Origin: Allocoprococcus comes
Lineage (GTDB): Bacteria > Bacillota > Clostridia > Lachnospirales > Lachnospiraceae
Reading direction: 5' to 3'
Assembly (NCBI RefSeq): GCF_013300725.1
Contig: NZ_JAAIMM010000012.1
Span: 32,668-96,667 of the forward strand
Length of the DNA stretch: 64,000 nt
A model generated the notes under the pieces. That model was not told the origin of the DNA. It saw nothing but the letters and a program-made list of their open reading frames with translations, and ran no database searches. A program made the position numbers and the translations under genes. The first letter of the stretch is position 1. Each line of letters opens with the position of its first letter. Shown piece by piece: positions 1-9,757 of the stretch.

Positions 1-1011
1 TCTCTCATCTCCGGTACCGAGTACGACGATCTGAACCGCATCCTGGCAAAGTTCATCCATCACACAGTCGATCAGGTCAAAGCCTTTCTGGTCGGTCAGT
101 CTGGATACGATACCGATCATCATACGGTGCGGATCTCTCTCCAGTCCGAGTTCTTCCTGCAGAGCCATTTTATTTTTTACTTTTTCCTTGCGGAAGTTTT
201 CGACAGAGTAAGTTCTTGCAATGTTGGTATCTGTTGCCGGATTGAAATCACCGTAATCAATACCATTGACAATTCCCGACAGGCAGTTTGCTCTTGCCTG
301 CATCAGTCCTTCCAGCTTCTCCCCATAGAACGGTGTCTTGATCTCTTCCGCATAGCTGCTGCTTACCGTTGTCACACGGTCAGCGTAGACGATTCCGCCT
401 TTCAGATAGTTGGCATCGTCATATGCTTCCAGCTTATCCGGTGAGAAATAGTATGCCGGAAGTCCGGTGATATCCATAACCGTCTTCTTATCCCAGACAC
501 CCTGGAATTTGAGGTTATGTATGGTGATCACGGTCTTGATTCCACGGAAAAACTCATTGTTATAGCGGAAATTATCCAGATAAATCGGAACAAGCCCGGT
601 CTGCCAGTCATGGCAGTGAATGATATCCGGTCTGAAATCCAGAAGCGGCAGTGCACTTAAGGCTGCTTTTGAAAAGAATGCAAACTTCTCAATATCGTAT
701 GCAATATCACCATATGGCTTCGGACCATTAAAATAATATTCATTGTCTATGAAATAAAAAGTGATTCCTTCATGCTGAAGTTCGAGAATCCCTACATACT
801 GCTGTCTCCAGTTCAGATCCATATAGAAATGAAGTCTGTAAGAAAGTTTATCTTTCCATTCATCTTTCATGCACATATACTTTGGAAGCATAACACGTAC
901 ATCGTATTTGTTCTTGTCAAAATATTTTGGAAGTGATCCCACTACATCGGCTAATCCCCCGGTTTTGATAAACGGAACTGATTCAGATGCCACAAATAAT
1001 ACTTTTTTCAT
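1..1011 (-). CDS. glgA: Glycogen synthase, 3' end cut off by the window
   Basis: The frame runs from an ATG at 1011 off the left edge, giving 337 codons without a stop. The protein begins MKKVLFVASESVPFIKTGGL; the KTGGL motif binds ADP-glucose in GT5 glycogen/starch synthases and the following ADVVGSLPKYF is family-typical. Further in, an HDWQTGL motif and the start of the second Rossmann half (VSRLTDQKGFDL) are readable. It elongates alpha-1,4-glucan from ADP-glucose in the cytoplasm. A strong site (aaggagg) precedes the ATG and a promoter lies between it and spo0A. The C-terminal third is not visible. Confidence 0.93.
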   Translation of the reverse strand, partial: MKKVLFVASESVPFIKTGGLADVVGSLPKYFDKNKYDVRVMLPKYMCMKDEWKDKLSYRLHFYMDLNWRQQYVGILELQHEGITFYFIDNEYYFNGPKPYGDIAYDIEKFAFFSKAALSALPLLDFRPDIIHCHDWQTGLVPIYLDNFRYNNEFFRGIKTVITIHNLKFQGVWDKKTVMDITGLPAYYFSPDKLEAYDDANYLKGGIVYADRVTTVSSSYAEEIKTPFYGEKLEGLMQARANCLSGIVNGIDYGDFNPATDTNIARTYSVENFRKEKVKNKMALQEELGLERDPHRMMIGIVSRLTDQKGFDLIDCVMDELCQDAVQIVVLGTGDER

Positions 1012-1045
1012 TTAACACCCTCCTTACTCTCGCGGCTTATTTATA

Positions 1046-1074
1046 ATTATACCGCAATTTCGTTCGTTTGAAAA
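1046..1074 (-). promoter_or_regulatory. Sigma-A promoter for glgA
   Basis: Read on the minus strand: TTTTCA, 17 bases, TATAAT, ending about 35 bases before the glgA start. The -10 box is perfect and the -35 matches 4 of 6. It sits just past the spo0A stop, so glgA can be expressed apart from the sporulation genes. Confidence 0.6.
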
Positions 1075-1077
1075 GAA

Positions 1078-1863
1078 TTATCTGCGCTTTGATTTCAGTC
1101 TGATCGTGTCTGCGACCAGAGCAATAAATTCAGAATTGGTCGGTTTTCCTTTCCCGTTACTTACTGTGTAACCGAAAAGAGCTTCTAAGGTATCCAGTTT
1201 TCCCCTGCTCCATGCAACCTCGATCGCATGGCGGATTGCCCGTTCAACACGGCTCGATGTAGTCTGGTTCTTTTTCGCGACTGTCGGATACAGAATCTTT
1301 GTGATCGCATTTAAAACTTCCATATCGTCAATCGCCATCAGAATGGAATCCCTCAGGTAATGATATCCTTTGATATGTGCCGGGATTCCGATTTCATGAA
1401 GCAGTTCTGTCACCTGTGTTTCCAGGTCCTCCTCAGAAGGTTCCGCATATACGGTATAATCTGTGTAAGGTGCTACATTCTTTTCCGCATGTCCGGAGCT
1501 TTTGATCCGCTGAAGGATCGTTTCATTGCGAAATGGTTTCAGGATGTAGAAAGCTGCTCCTTTTTCAAAGGCATCTTCCGTGATCCTCTCCTGTCCAATC
1601 GCAGTTACAATAATAAAATTCGGCTGTTTCTTTACTGTTTTATCTGCGCCTATCATTTCCATCACACTGATTCCATCTATTTTCGGCATGATCAGGTCAA
1701 GAAGTACAACATCAGGCTCTTTATCTCTTATAATGTGATAAATGTCTTCTCCGTCCATGGCTTTTCCCACCAGTTTCAGGTCTTTATCACTTTCTACAAT
1801 TTCTCCTAGTAAATTCAACATTCTTTCGTTATCGTCAGCAATCGCTACATTCAGTTTTTCCAT
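1078..1863 (-). CDS. spo0A: Sporulation master response regulator Spo0A
   Basis: 261-residue response regulator that switches cells into sporulation. The N-terminal receiver domain has the acidic pair in IADDNE (residues 8-13), the phospho-acceptor Asp56 in VVLLDLIMP and the conserved Lys in the LKPF motif. The C-terminal DNA-binding domain carries the hallmark [18 protein letters not shown] recognition region. The open frame extends 38 codons further upstream, but the ATG at 1863 has a near-perfect site (aaggaggagaaagg) and starts exactly where Spo0A proteins start ([11 protein letters not shown]). It follows spoIVB, the order found in Bacillus and Clostridia. Confidence 0.97.
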   Translation of the reverse strand: MEKLNVAIADDNERMLNLLGEIVESDKDLKLVGKAMDGEDIYHIIRDKEPDVVLLDLIMPKIDGISVMEMIGADKTVKKQPNFIIVTAIGQERITEDAFEKGAAFYILKPFRNETILQRIKSSGHAEKNVAPYTDYTVYAEPSEEDLETQVTELLHEIGIPAHIKGYHYLRDSILMAIDDMEVLNAITKILYPTVAKKNQTTSSRVERAIRHAIEVAWSRGKLDTLEALFGYTVSNGKGKPTNSEFIALVADTIRLKSKRR

Positions 1864-1911
1864 AAAACCTTTCTCCTCCTTAAAGTGACAATTTGCACTG
1901 GAATGGAACCT

Positions 1912-1941
1912 ATTATAGCCTTCTTCGTTCTGCAAATACAA
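1912..1941 (-). promoter_or_regulatory. Likely promoter of spo0A
   Basis: Minus-strand TTGTAT, 18 bases, TATAAT, placed about 50 bases before the spo0A ATG. The -10 is perfect; the -35 is moderate. It lies inside the upstream extension of the spo0A frame, which supports the shorter start. No clear 0A box (TGTCGAA) was found beside it. Confidence 0.5.
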
Positions 1942-1980
1942 GCAAATGGTGTCGCAGCAATCTGACATGATTCGCACATC

Positions 1981-3051
1981 TCAATCTTTTTTCAGATTTT
2001 CCAGCATGTTTTCGATAAATATTCCGTATCCCTTTGTCGCATCCTGTACGAAAACATGTGTTACTGCTCCTATAATCTTTCCATTCTGCATGATGGGGCT
2101 TCCACTCATTCCCTGCACAATCCCACCGGTCAGTTTAAGTAACCGTTTGTCAGTAACCTGAATTTCAATCCCCTTGTTCACCTCCCTGGCATCCAGGTCA
2201 ACTTTTGTGATTCTGACTGTATAATCTTCTGGCTTTCCGCTTACCGCACAGCGGATACACGCCTCTCCGACCTGAATTTCTTCCTTTGCCGCAGCCGGAT
2301 AAGCTTCTTTGCTGTCAAATATTCTCTCAATCCTGTCTAATTTCCCATAAATCCCTGTCTCTGTGTTTGTGGTAATCGAACCTAAAATGTTGTAATGATT
2401 GTAGACAATGATCCCTTCCATCCCTCCGGGATTTCCGTTCTCACCTTTTTTGATATTCTGAATGCTGGTATCATATAATCTTCCCGTTGACATTTCGATC
2501 AGCTTACCGGTATCTACATCATGTATTCCATGTCCCAACGCACCGTATTCACTATCCGCATTCAGAAAAGTGATTGTGCCGAGTCCCTGCGCGTTATCAC
2601 GCACCCAGATTCCAAGTTTATATGCCCCGACTTCATCCTTTGTCGGATGAAGTTGTACATCAATATACACTTTTTTTCGACGAACATGTAAAATTACTGA
2701 CTTATTCGATAAGTTTCTAACCCGTTCGATAAGTTCGCTTTTATTGTCGATCCTTTCAGAATCCACCCCCACAATATAATCGCCCTCCTTAACCAGATGC
2801 TTCGCCGGATTCACAACAATCCCGTCTGCTCCCCTGATCTCCTGCGTCCCCAGAACCATCACGCCATCCGTTTCCATATAAATCCCCACCGGCATCCCTC
2901 CCGGAATCAGAAGATCCCCAGAAAGCTCACTGACCGAAGCCTCCCTCTCCGCTTTCCCAGCCCGCCATTCCCTGTAGCAATAGCTGCCTCCTATAACCAC
3001 AATTACCGCTAATAACACACTTAACATTTTCCGATAACTTCTAACCGACAT
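1981..3051 (-). CDS. spoIVB: SpoIVB serine peptidase (sigma-K checkpoint protease)
   Basis: 356 residues: an N-terminal membrane anchor (about residues 9-26), a PDZ domain (about 65-150) and an S55 peptidase domain to the end. The catalytic His lies in the GALGHGIHD segment and the nucleophile Ser in GMSGSPI (about 314-320), both diagnostic of SpoIVB. In Bacillus it is secreted from the forespore and triggers processing of pro-sigma-K in the mother cell. It sits between recN and spo0A as in B. subtilis. The recN terminator just upstream implies its own forespore promoter, which I could not identify with confidence. Confidence 0.95.
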   Translation of the reverse strand: MSVRSYRKMLSVLLAVIVVIGGSYCYREWRAGKAEREASVSELSGDLLIPGGMPVGIYMETDGVMVLGTQEIRGADGIVVNPAKHLVKEGDYIVGVDSERIDNKSELIERVRNLSNKSVILHVRRKKVYIDVQLHPTKDEVGAYKLGIWVRDNAQGLGTITFLNADSEYGALGHGIHDVDTGKLIEMSTGRLYDTSIQNIKKGENGNPGGMEGIIVYNHYNILGSITTNTETGIYGKLDRIERIFDSKEAYPAAAKEEIQVGEACIRCAVSGKPEDYTVRITKVDLDAREVNKGIEIQVTDKRLLKLTGGIVQGMSGSPIMQNGKIIGAVTHVFVQDATKGYGIFIENMLENLKKD

Positions 3052-3083
3052 CGCACACCCCTTTTTCCTCCCTGAAATTTCGC

Positions 3084-3113
3084 AAAAAATAAGGCAGGAT
3101 TTTTTCTCCTGCC
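3084..3113 (-). terminator. Rho-independent terminator after recN
   Basis: On the minus strand a 7-base stem (GGCAGGA / TCCTGCC) with a 7-base loop is followed by TTATTTTTT. It lies between the recN stop and spoIVB and separates the housekeeping train from the sporulation genes. Confidence 0.85.
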
Positions 3114-3131
3114 TCTAGTATGTGCTCAATC

Positions 3132-4808
3132 TTATTTTTTCAAACCGGATGCCAGAATTTTCATCTCCCGTGCGTTTTCCAGCACCGCATCCGTAATCTT
3201 TGCGCCTCCAAGGATCCTTCCCAGCTCCTGCACAGATTCTTCCCCGTCAAGCTGCCGGATCCTGGTCTTTGTCATCTGATCTTCCACCCGTTTTTCAATC
3301 AGGTAATGGGTATCTGCCATTGCAGCGATCTGTGCCAGATGCGTAATGCAGATCACCTGATGTTTCCTGCCGATCAGGCACATCTTCTCGGAAACCTTCT
3401 GTGCGGTACGGCCGCTGATTCCTACATCGATCTCATCAAAGATCAGTGTCTCGATCTCATCTTTATCCGCCATGACTGCCTTGATCGCAAGCATGATCCG
3501 GGAAAGTTCACCGCCGGATGCCACAGCTGCAAGCGGTCTTGTCGGTTCGCCCGGATTCATGGAGATCATAAATTCCACCTCATCCGTCCCTTCTGCTGTG
3601 TACCCGGAAGTTTTTGAAAACCGGATTTCAAAACAGACATCCAGAAAATTCAGATCCTGGAGTCCTTCTGCGATCTTTGCCTGCAAAAGCTTTGCCTCTT
3701 TTTTACGGACCTTCGACAGACTCTCGCATTCTTTTCGCAGACGTTCCTCTGCTTTTTTCAGTTTTCCCTTTAATTCATTTAAATATTCATCATAATTTTT
3801 TAAAATCAGGAGGCGCTCCTCGTCATCTGCCTTATGCTGCAGGATCGCCTCTGCCGAATCTCCGTATTTGACCTTCAGATGATTGATCTGGTTCAGCCGG
3901 CTCTCCGTCTCATAGAACTGTTCCGGTTCAAAAGAAAGGCTGTCCAGATAACCGCGAAGCTCGCGCCCGGAATCCCCGATCAGATTCTCCACTTCGACCA
4001 GCTGTTCATACAGCTCTCCCGATTTGTCATCATGTTCTGCCGCCACAGCTGCCGCGCGTACTGCCCGTCCGATCGCTTCTGCCGCACTTATACCGCCTTC
4101 TCCTGCTGTATACAGATACGCCTCTTCCAGATTCTCCGCGATTTTTTTCCCCTGCATCATCCGCCGGTAATCTTCTTCTACCGACTGGCATTCTGCCGCA
4201 GTGATTCCAGCATTTTCAATTTCATCGATCTCAAATTCAAGAAAAGAAATCTCTTTGGCTCTCTCAGCCTCGTCTTTATCGGCTTCCTTAAGTTCTTTTT
4301 CCAGCCGGCGGTATTCCCTGTATGAATCCGCCACTTTTTTCTTCCATTCTCCGGCTTCTTTTGCAAATGCATCCAGAATTGCCAGATGATTCTTTTTATA
4401 TAACAGTGACTGATGCTCATGCTGTCCGTGAATATCGATCAGAATCTGGGCTGCTTCCTTTAGTCGTCCCAGCGTCACAGTCTCTCCGTTGATCCGGCTC
4501 ACACTTCGGTTTCCGTTAAACCGTCTGGTGATAATGATCTGCCCTCCGTCCGGCGAAAGATCCATCTCTTCCAGCTTCCGTACCGTTTCCGGATTATCCA
4601 CATAAAAGGTCAGTTCTACAAGTCCCTTATCGGCTCCCTTACGAAGCATATCTGCGGAATATCTTCCGCCCAGGGCAAGACTGACACTCCCCAGGATAAT
4701 TGATTTTCCGGCACCGGTTTCCCCGGTCAGGATATTGAGTCCACCAGAGAAATCCACTTCCGCCTCATCGATCAGCGCCAGATTTTTTACATGCAAATTT
4801 TGTAACAT
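3132..4808 (-). CDS. recN: DNA repair protein RecN
   Basis: 558-residue SMC-like ATPase acting in recombinational repair of double-strand breaks. The Walker A motif GETGAGKS is at residues 29-36, long coiled-coil stretches fill the middle (roughly 150-360), and near the C-terminus come the ABC signature VASGGELSR and Walker B LIFDEIDVGISG. The length is normal for the family. It is 12 bases downstream of argR, the usual Firmicute order, and ends in a clear terminator. Confidence 0.97.
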   Translation of the reverse strand: MLQNLHVKNLALIDEAEVDFSGGLNILTGETGAGKSIILGSVSLALGGRYSADMLRKGADKGLVELTFYVDNPETVRKLEEMDLSPDGGQIIITRRFNGNRSVSRINGETVTLGRLKEAAQILIDIHGQHEHQSLLYKKNHLAILDAFAKEAGEWKKKVADSYREYRRLEKELKEADKDEAERAKEISFLEFEIDEIENAGITAAECQSVEEDYRRMMQGKKIAENLEEAYLYTAGEGGISAAEAIGRAVRAAAVAAEHDDKSGELYEQLVEVENLIGDSGRELRGYLDSLSFEPEQFYETESRLNQINHLKVKYGDSAEAILQHKADDEERLLILKNYDEYLNELKGKLKKAEERLRKECESLSKVRKKEAKLLQAKIAEGLQDLNFLDVCFEIRFSKTSGYTAEGTDEVEFMISMNPGEPTRPLAAVASGGELSRIMLAIKAVMADKDEIETLIFDEIDVGISGRTAQKVSEKMCLIGRKHQVICITHLAQIAAMADTHYLIEKRVEDQMTKTRIRQLDGEESVQELGRILGGAKITDAVLENAREMKILASGLKK

Positions 4809-4820
4809 TCTTTCTCCTGT

Positions 4821-5273
4821 CTATTGTTCCAGTAGTTTCTTGATCTTTTCCATCAGAAGGATCGTATCATCCACAGTCCGCACAGCGCACATGATCGTAT
4901 CATCCCCGGCAATACAGCCAACGATCTCATTCCAGTTCATCGCATCCAGTGCCGCAGCCACCGCCATCGCCATACCAGATACCGTTTTCAGTACCAGAAT
5001 GTTCTGAGCCATATCCATAGAGCTGAATCCATCCCGCAAAATGCGCACATATTTTTCAGTCATTCCGTTCTGTGCACCCTGGAGTACCGCATATTTCTGC
5101 CTTCCGTTTTCTGCCGGAACCTTGGTGAGCTTTAAGTCGCGGATATCTCTGGATACCGTTGCCTGCGTCACTTTAAATCCCGCTTCATTCAGATACTCGG
5201 CAAGCTCATCCTGTGTCTCAATCTGATATTTGTTGATCAATTCTACAATTTTGGCATGTCGGTTTACTTTCAT
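4821..5273 (-). CDS. argR: Arginine repressor ArgR/AhrC
   Basis: 150 residues. The N-terminal winged helix contains QATVSRDIRDLKLTK, the ArgR recognition helix. The C-terminal hexamerisation and arginine-binding domain has the family motif IAGDDTIMCAVR. It represses arginine synthesis and activates catabolism when arginine is bound. Its start is 3 bases after the nadK stop, so translation is probably coupled. The tlyA-(nadK)-argR-recN neighbourhood reflects conserved synteny rather than arginine metabolism. Confidence 0.96.
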   Translation of the reverse strand: MKVNRHAKIVELINKYQIETQDELAEYLNEAGFKVTQATVSRDIRDLKLTKVPAENGRQKYAVLQGAQNGMTEKYVRILRDGFSSMDMAQNILVLKTVSGMAMAVAAALDAMNWNEIVGCIAGDDTIMCAVRTVDDTILLMEKIKKLLEQ

Positions 5274-5276
5274 CTT

Positions 5277-6113
5277 CTAGTTTCCTTTCATCTTTTCACG
5301 TAATGTTTCCAGAAAGCTCACTTTGCTGAGTTTTACGATTTTCGCTGTCTCCCACGCCTTTTTGATCCGGATCCGGTCGCCGGTATGAAGCGGGACTTCA
5401 TCCGCACCATCATATGCGATCACTGCTTCCTCGATCTGATTCTCCCGTTTTGCACCGATCTCGATCACGATCTCATCTTTGTCTGAGAAAACGATACTGC
5501 GGGAATTGAGTGCATGCGAGCAGATCGGTGTCACAACGATCAGAGACGCTGTCGGCTCCACGATCGGTCCTCCTGCAGACAGATTGTACGCAGTAGAACC
5601 CGTCGGTGTGGACACGATCAGCCCGTCGGCATCATAGGAGTTCAAAAACTCTCCGTTAACATAGAGATTAAAATGAACGATCTTCATGCTGCCGGATCTC
5701 GTCATAACAATATCATTGAGTGCCACATCTCTTACATTGCGGTATGCAGCGGATCCATACAGCATCATCCGCTCTTCAATCGTATATTTGCCCTCTACGA
5801 GCTGTTTTACAGCCTCTTCTACATTCTGCACCTCTACCTCAGTCAGATAGCCAAGGGTGCCCATATTGATTCCAAGCATCGGAAGATCCCGCCCGAACAG
5901 ACGTCTGGATGCCTGGATAAAGGTTCCATCTCCGCCTACCGTCAACACACAATCAATATCCTTCGGAATCTTGATCTTTGAAAAATTTCCTTCTTCCGGC
6001 TGCTCTTCCAGGTAACATTTCTTCCCGTAGGATTCAATGCATTTTTTTATTTTCACGGTGATCTTCCGGTTTGCATCCTTCATATCATTCGTGATAATGT
6101 AAAACTTTTCCAT
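5277..6113 (-). CDS. nadK: NAD kinase
   Basis: 278 residues. It has the NAD kinase glycine motif GGDGT (residues 60-64), GINMGTLGYL, and the C-terminal block with DGLIVSTPTGSTAYNLSAGG that forms the NAD site. It phosphorylates NAD to NADP using ATP or polyphosphate. The site before the ATG is weak (GGAG about 16 bases away), so translation may rely on coupling with tlyA 6 bases upstream. Confidence 0.96.
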   Translation of the reverse strand: MEKFYIITNDMKDANRKITVKIKKCIESYGKKCYLEEQPEEGNFSKIKIPKDIDCVLTVGGDGTFIQASRRLFGRDLPMLGINMGTLGYLTEVEVQNVEEAVKQLVEGKYTIEERMMLYGSAAYRNVRDVALNDIVMTRSGSMKIVHFNLYVNGEFLNSYDADGLIVSTPTGSTAYNLSAGGPIVEPTASLIVVTPICSHALNSRSIVFSDKDEIVIEIGAKRENQIEEAVIAYDGADEVPLHTGDRIRIKKAWETAKIVKLSKVSFLETLREKMKGN

Positions 6114-6119
6114 ATCTTT

Positions 6120-6953
6120 TTATTTCTTCTCCTCAGCCGGATCCTTTTTCGCAAGTGTGTCAAAAGCAGCATCGACAGTCCCCCGAATGTCTACGCTCTC
6201 CACAATCTTTGCCTCTTCCTCCGGGCATTTTTTCAGATGTACCAGATACTCGATATTCCCTTCCGGTCCTTTGATCGGTGAAAATTCAAGTGCTGCTACT
6301 TCAAAGCCGATCGATACAGCATAATCGGTTACTTTTTCAATGACCTCGATATGGGTACTCTTTTCCCTTACCACACCTTTTTTCCCAACCTTCTCACGTC
6401 CGGCTTCAAACTGTGGCTTGATCAGTGCAACGATCTCTCCGTTCTCTTTCAGGTAATTACGGATTGGGAGAAGTACCTTCGTCAGCGAAATAAAAGAAAC
6501 ATCGATCGATGAAAAATCAATCGGTTCTCCCAGATCTTCCGGCTGTACATAACGGATGTTGGTCTTTTCCATGCAGACCACTCTTTCATCCTGACGTAAT
6601 TTCCAGTCCAGCTGACCATGTCCCACATCAATGGCAAACACCTTGACTGCTCCATTTTGCAGCATGCAGTCTGTAAAGCCTCCTGTCGAAGATCCCACAT
6701 CGGTACATACCTTTCCTTCCATGGATACATCAAAATTCTTCATCGCCTTTTCCAGCTTGAGTCCTCCGCGGCTGACATACGGAAGTGCATGTCCACGGAC
6801 TTCGATCTGAACCTCTTCCGGAAAGGAAGTTCCCGCTTTATCCTCTCTCTGTCCGTCCACAAATACATTGCCGGACATAATGATCGCTTTTGCCTTTTCT
6901 CTGGAGGATGCCAGATTTCTCTTTACAAGTAATACATCCAACCGTTCTTTCAT
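6120..6953 (-). CDS. tlyA: TlyA-family 2'-O-ribose rRNA methyltransferase
   Basis: 277 residues: an N-terminal S4 RNA-binding domain (about 1-60) followed by an FtsJ-like SAM methyltransferase fold. The SAM motif is DVGSSTGGFTDCML, and the conserved KPQFEAGR and GPEGNIEYL blocks follow. Family members methylate ribose in 16S and 23S rRNA; some have been described as haemolysins, but the methyltransferase role is the firm one. The site AGGAGGG lies 12 bases before the ATG, immediately after dxs. Confidence 0.93.
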   Translation of the reverse strand: MKERLDVLLVKRNLASSREKAKAIIMSGNVFVDGQREDKAGTSFPEEVQIEVRGHALPYVSRGGLKLEKAMKNFDVSMEGKVCTDVGSSTGGFTDCMLQNGAVKVFAIDVGHGQLDWKLRQDERVVCMEKTNIRYVQPEDLGEPIDFSSIDVSFISLTKVLLPIRNYLKENGEIVALIKPQFEAGREKVGKKGVVREKSTHIEVIEKVTDYAVSIGFEVAALEFSPIKGPEGNIEYLVHLKKCPEEEAKIVESVDIRGTVDAAFDTLAKKDPAEEKK

Positions 6954-6959
6954 TCTCTA

Positions 6960-8849
6960 TCAATCCCTCCTGCTCTCTTCTGCTATATATGCAGTGATAA
7001 TCCTGGCCACGCAGGATTCCACATCCAGCATCACCTCACTGCGAAGTAGGTCTACACTTCCGTGTTCGATATAGTCATCCGGCAGTGCCAGATTCAGAAC
7101 CTCTGCGTCTGTCTCAAGACCTGCCAGATAAGCAGTCACAGATTCTCCGAATCCGCCTCTGCGGATATTCTCTTCCAGTGTCACGATCAGCCGGTGTTCC
7201 ACCGTCAGTTTCCGGAGCATCTCCTCATCCATCGGCTTTACAAACCGGGCATTAATCAGGGTACAGTTATATCCAATCTCTTTCAAACGCTTCCGAACCT
7301 GAACTGCCTGCTCAAACATATGTCCGACACTGATGATCGCAATATCCTCTTCTTCATAGACCGGCTCACTCTTTCCATACTCGATCGGTGCTCTGTATTC
7401 ACGGAATCCGTCAAATGCGCTGCCTCTTGGATAGCGCACTGCTGCCGGTGCTCCAAGTCTCACCGCAAACCGCACCATGTCCGCCAACTCCCATTTATTT
7501 TTCGGAGAAAGGACGGTCATATTCGGGATCATTGACAGGTAAGAAAGATCAAAGATCCCCTGGTGGGTCTCCCCGTCGCTTCCCACAAGTCCTGCCCTGT
7601 CCACTGCAAATACGACCGGAAGCTTCTGCAGACAGACATCATGAATCATCTGGTCAAACCCTCTCTGTAAAAACGAAGAATATACAGCAAATACCGGATG
7701 CAATCCTGCCGCGGCAAGTCCTGCCGCAAAGGTCACGCCATGCCCCTCTGCGATCCCCACATCAAAAAAGCGGTCCGGATAGTATCTGTGAAATGCTGCC
7801 AGACCGGTTCCGTCTTCCATTGCCGCCGTGATCGCTACCAGTCTGTCATCTTTTTTTGCCAGATCCAGCATAACCTTGGAAAACACATCTGTACAGGAAT
7901 CCGTTCCACCTTTGGAAATCGGCTCTCCTGTCTGGATATCAAACGGACCGGTTCCATGGAAACGGGAAGGGTTTTCTTCTGCCGGAAGATAGCCTTTCCC
8001 CTTTTTTGTCAGTACATGGACAAGCACCGGTCCTTTTACCCTTTTTGCCTCGGTAAATGCACGGCGCAGTGCCTTCAGGTCATGCCCGTCCACCGGTCCT
8101 AAATACTTGATTCCCATATCTTCAAAGAACATTCCCGGAACCAAAAGCTGCTTGATGCTGCTCTTGGTGCGCTTAATATGCCGCACCATCTTTTCACCGC
8201 CAAACGGAATACTGCCAAGTACATTTTCCACCGTATCCTTCAGGTCGGTATAGGCCTGGGCAGTGCGCAGTTCTCCGAGATAACTGGACATTCCGCCGAC
8301 ATTTTTGGAAATAGACATATGGTTATCGTTGAGTACGATGATGAAATTCGTCTTCATCTCCGCAGCATTATTCAGTGCTTCATATGCCATTCCTCCGGTC
8401 AGGGATCCGTCCCCGATAACAGAGATCACATAATAATCCTGCCCCAGGATATCCCTTCCTCTGGCATAGCCAAGTCCGGCCGAAATCGAAGTGGAGCTAT
8501 GACCGGTATCAAAGGCATCACAGTCACTTTCTTTCCTCTTCGGGAAACCGCTCATCCCGCCATATTTTCTCAGATCATCAAATCCTTCTTTCCTTCCGGT
8601 CAGAATCTTATGCGTATAAGACTGATGCCCTACATCCCAGATCATTTTATCTTCTGGAAGCTGAAAGCTGAGATGCATCGCCATGGTAAGCTCTACGACT
8701 CCAAGGTTGGAGGCAAGATGACCACCGGTCTTGCTGATCTTCTCAACAAGAAACGTGCGGATTTCTTCTGCCAGTCCTGTCAGTTCCCGTTCATTTAATT
8801 TTTTGATATCATTTGCTTCGTGAATCTGCTCCAGATACACTTCATCCAC
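6960..8849 (-). CDS. dxs: 1-deoxy-D-xylulose-5-phosphate synthase
   Basis: 629 residues; the first enzyme of the MEP isoprenoid pathway, condensing pyruvate and glyceraldehyde-3-phosphate with thiamine diphosphate. The ThDP motif begins GDGSLTGG (residues 146-153) and ends at NDN (174-176). The transketolase pyrimidine and C-terminal domains follow (DRAGLVGSDGETHQG, PRGSAFDG). The start is GTG; no in-frame ATG lies nearby, and the protein begins at the normal family position. It follows ispA with 5 bases between, coupling precursor supply and chain elongation. Confidence 0.96.
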   Translation of the reverse strand: MDEVYLEQIHEANDIKKLNERELTGLAEEIRTFLVEKISKTGGHLASNLGVVELTMAMHLSFQLPEDKMIWDVGHQSYTHKILTGRKEGFDDLRKYGGMSGFPKRKESDCDAFDTGHSSTSISAGLGYARGRDILGQDYYVISVIGDGSLTGGMAYEALNNAAEMKTNFIIVLNDNHMSISKNVGGMSSYLGELRTAQAYTDLKDTVENVLGSIPFGGEKMVRHIKRTKSSIKQLLVPGMFFEDMGIKYLGPVDGHDLKALRRAFTEAKRVKGPVLVHVLTKKGKGYLPAEENPSRFHGTGPFDIQTGEPISKGGTDSCTDVFSKVMLDLAKKDDRLVAITAAMEDGTGLAAFHRYYPDRFFDVGIAEGHGVTFAAGLAAAGLHPVFAVYSSFLQRGFDQMIHDVCLQKLPVVFAVDRAGLVGSDGETHQGIFDLSYLSMIPNMTVLSPKNKWELADMVRFAVRLGAPAAVRYPRGSAFDGFREYRAPIEYGKSEPVYEEEDIAIISVGHMFEQAVQVRKRLKEIGYNCTLINARFVKPMDEEMLRKLTVEHRLIVTLEENIRRGGFGESVTAYLAGLETDAEVLNLALPDDYIEHGSVDLLRSEVMLDVESCVARIITAYIAEESRRD

Positions 8850-8854
8850 CCCGC

Positions 8855-9757
8855 TTATTTTTTCCTGTGTATCAGTTCCTGTATCAGTTGTGTCAGATAC
8901 GGATTTTCTCTGTCCAGTCCGGCAAGCAGATCCAACGCCTCCTGTGAAATAGCTTCCACATCTGCTGTCGCCTTTTCCAGACCTTTTAATGTGACATAGG
9001 TTGTCTTTTCATTCTTTTCATCACTGTGCACCGGCTTGCCAAGTTCTTCTGTGGTGCTTGTCACATCCAGAATATCGTCCTGGATCTGGAACGCGATTCC
9101 TACATCCGATGCGATCTTCTGTACCTTCTCAAGTTCTGCTGTATCTGCACCCGCAAGAAGTGCTCCAATCATCATGGAACTTTCGATCAGTGCTCCCGTC
9201 TTCAGCTCATAGATAAAATTCAGCATGCCTTCATCCAGTCCCACGCCACAGGATGCCACGTCTACGACCTGACCGCCTACCATTCCGTAAATACCGGCTT
9301 TATCCGCAAGGATCTTCAGGGCTTTCCCGATCAGAAGACTCTTCTCCGGCGCGACCTCAAACGCCCTCACTGCCGTTTCAAATGCATAGTTCAGAAGGGC
9401 ATCTCCTGCAAGGATTCCCATTGCCTCCCCATAGACGATGTGAGTAGTCTTTCTTCCCCTGCGGTATTCATCATTGTCCATCGCCGGAAGATCATCATGT
9501 ACCAGGGAATAGGTGTGGATCATCTCAATTGCCGCCATAAACGGCTCGATTTCTTTTCCTTCCCCTCCAAACAGGCGGTATGTCTCCTGCATCAGCATCG
9601 GACGGAGTCTCTTTCCGCCTGCCATCACACTGTACTCCATCGCTTCCATGATCTGGCTCTGATAGCCTTCTGCTTTCGGCAGATATTTTACAAGAAGCTT
9701 TTCAATCGCTTCTGTTCTTTCTTTCATTTCTTCTTTAAAAGTCATGTATTTCTCCAT
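8855..9757 (-). CDS. ispA: Polyprenyl (farnesyl) diphosphate synthase
   Basis: 300 residues; all-helical trans-prenyltransferase. The first aspartate-rich motif is DDLPAMDND (88-96) and the second is FQIQDDILDVT (around 230). The chain-length region suggests a short-chain (C15) enzyme of the IspA type. Two starts are possible: ATG at 9757, overlapping xseB by 23 bases, or ATG at 9745, which has the better spaced GGAG. The gene lies in the xseB-ispA-dxs order common to Firmicutes. Confidence 0.94.
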   Translation of the reverse strand: MEKYMTFKEEMKERTEAIEKLLVKYLPKAEGYQSQIMEAMEYSVMAGGKRLRPMLMQETYRLFGGEGKEIEPFMAAIEMIHTYSLVHDDLPAMDNDEYRRGRKTTHIVYGEAMGILAGDALLNYAFETAVRAFEVAPEKSLLIGKALKILADKAGIYGMVGGQVVDVASCGVGLDEGMLNFIYELKTGALIESSMMIGALLAGADTAELEKVQKIASDVGIAFQIQDDILDVTSTTEELGKPVHSDEKNEKTTYVTLKGLEKATADVEAISQEALDLLAGLDRENPYLTQLIQELIHRKK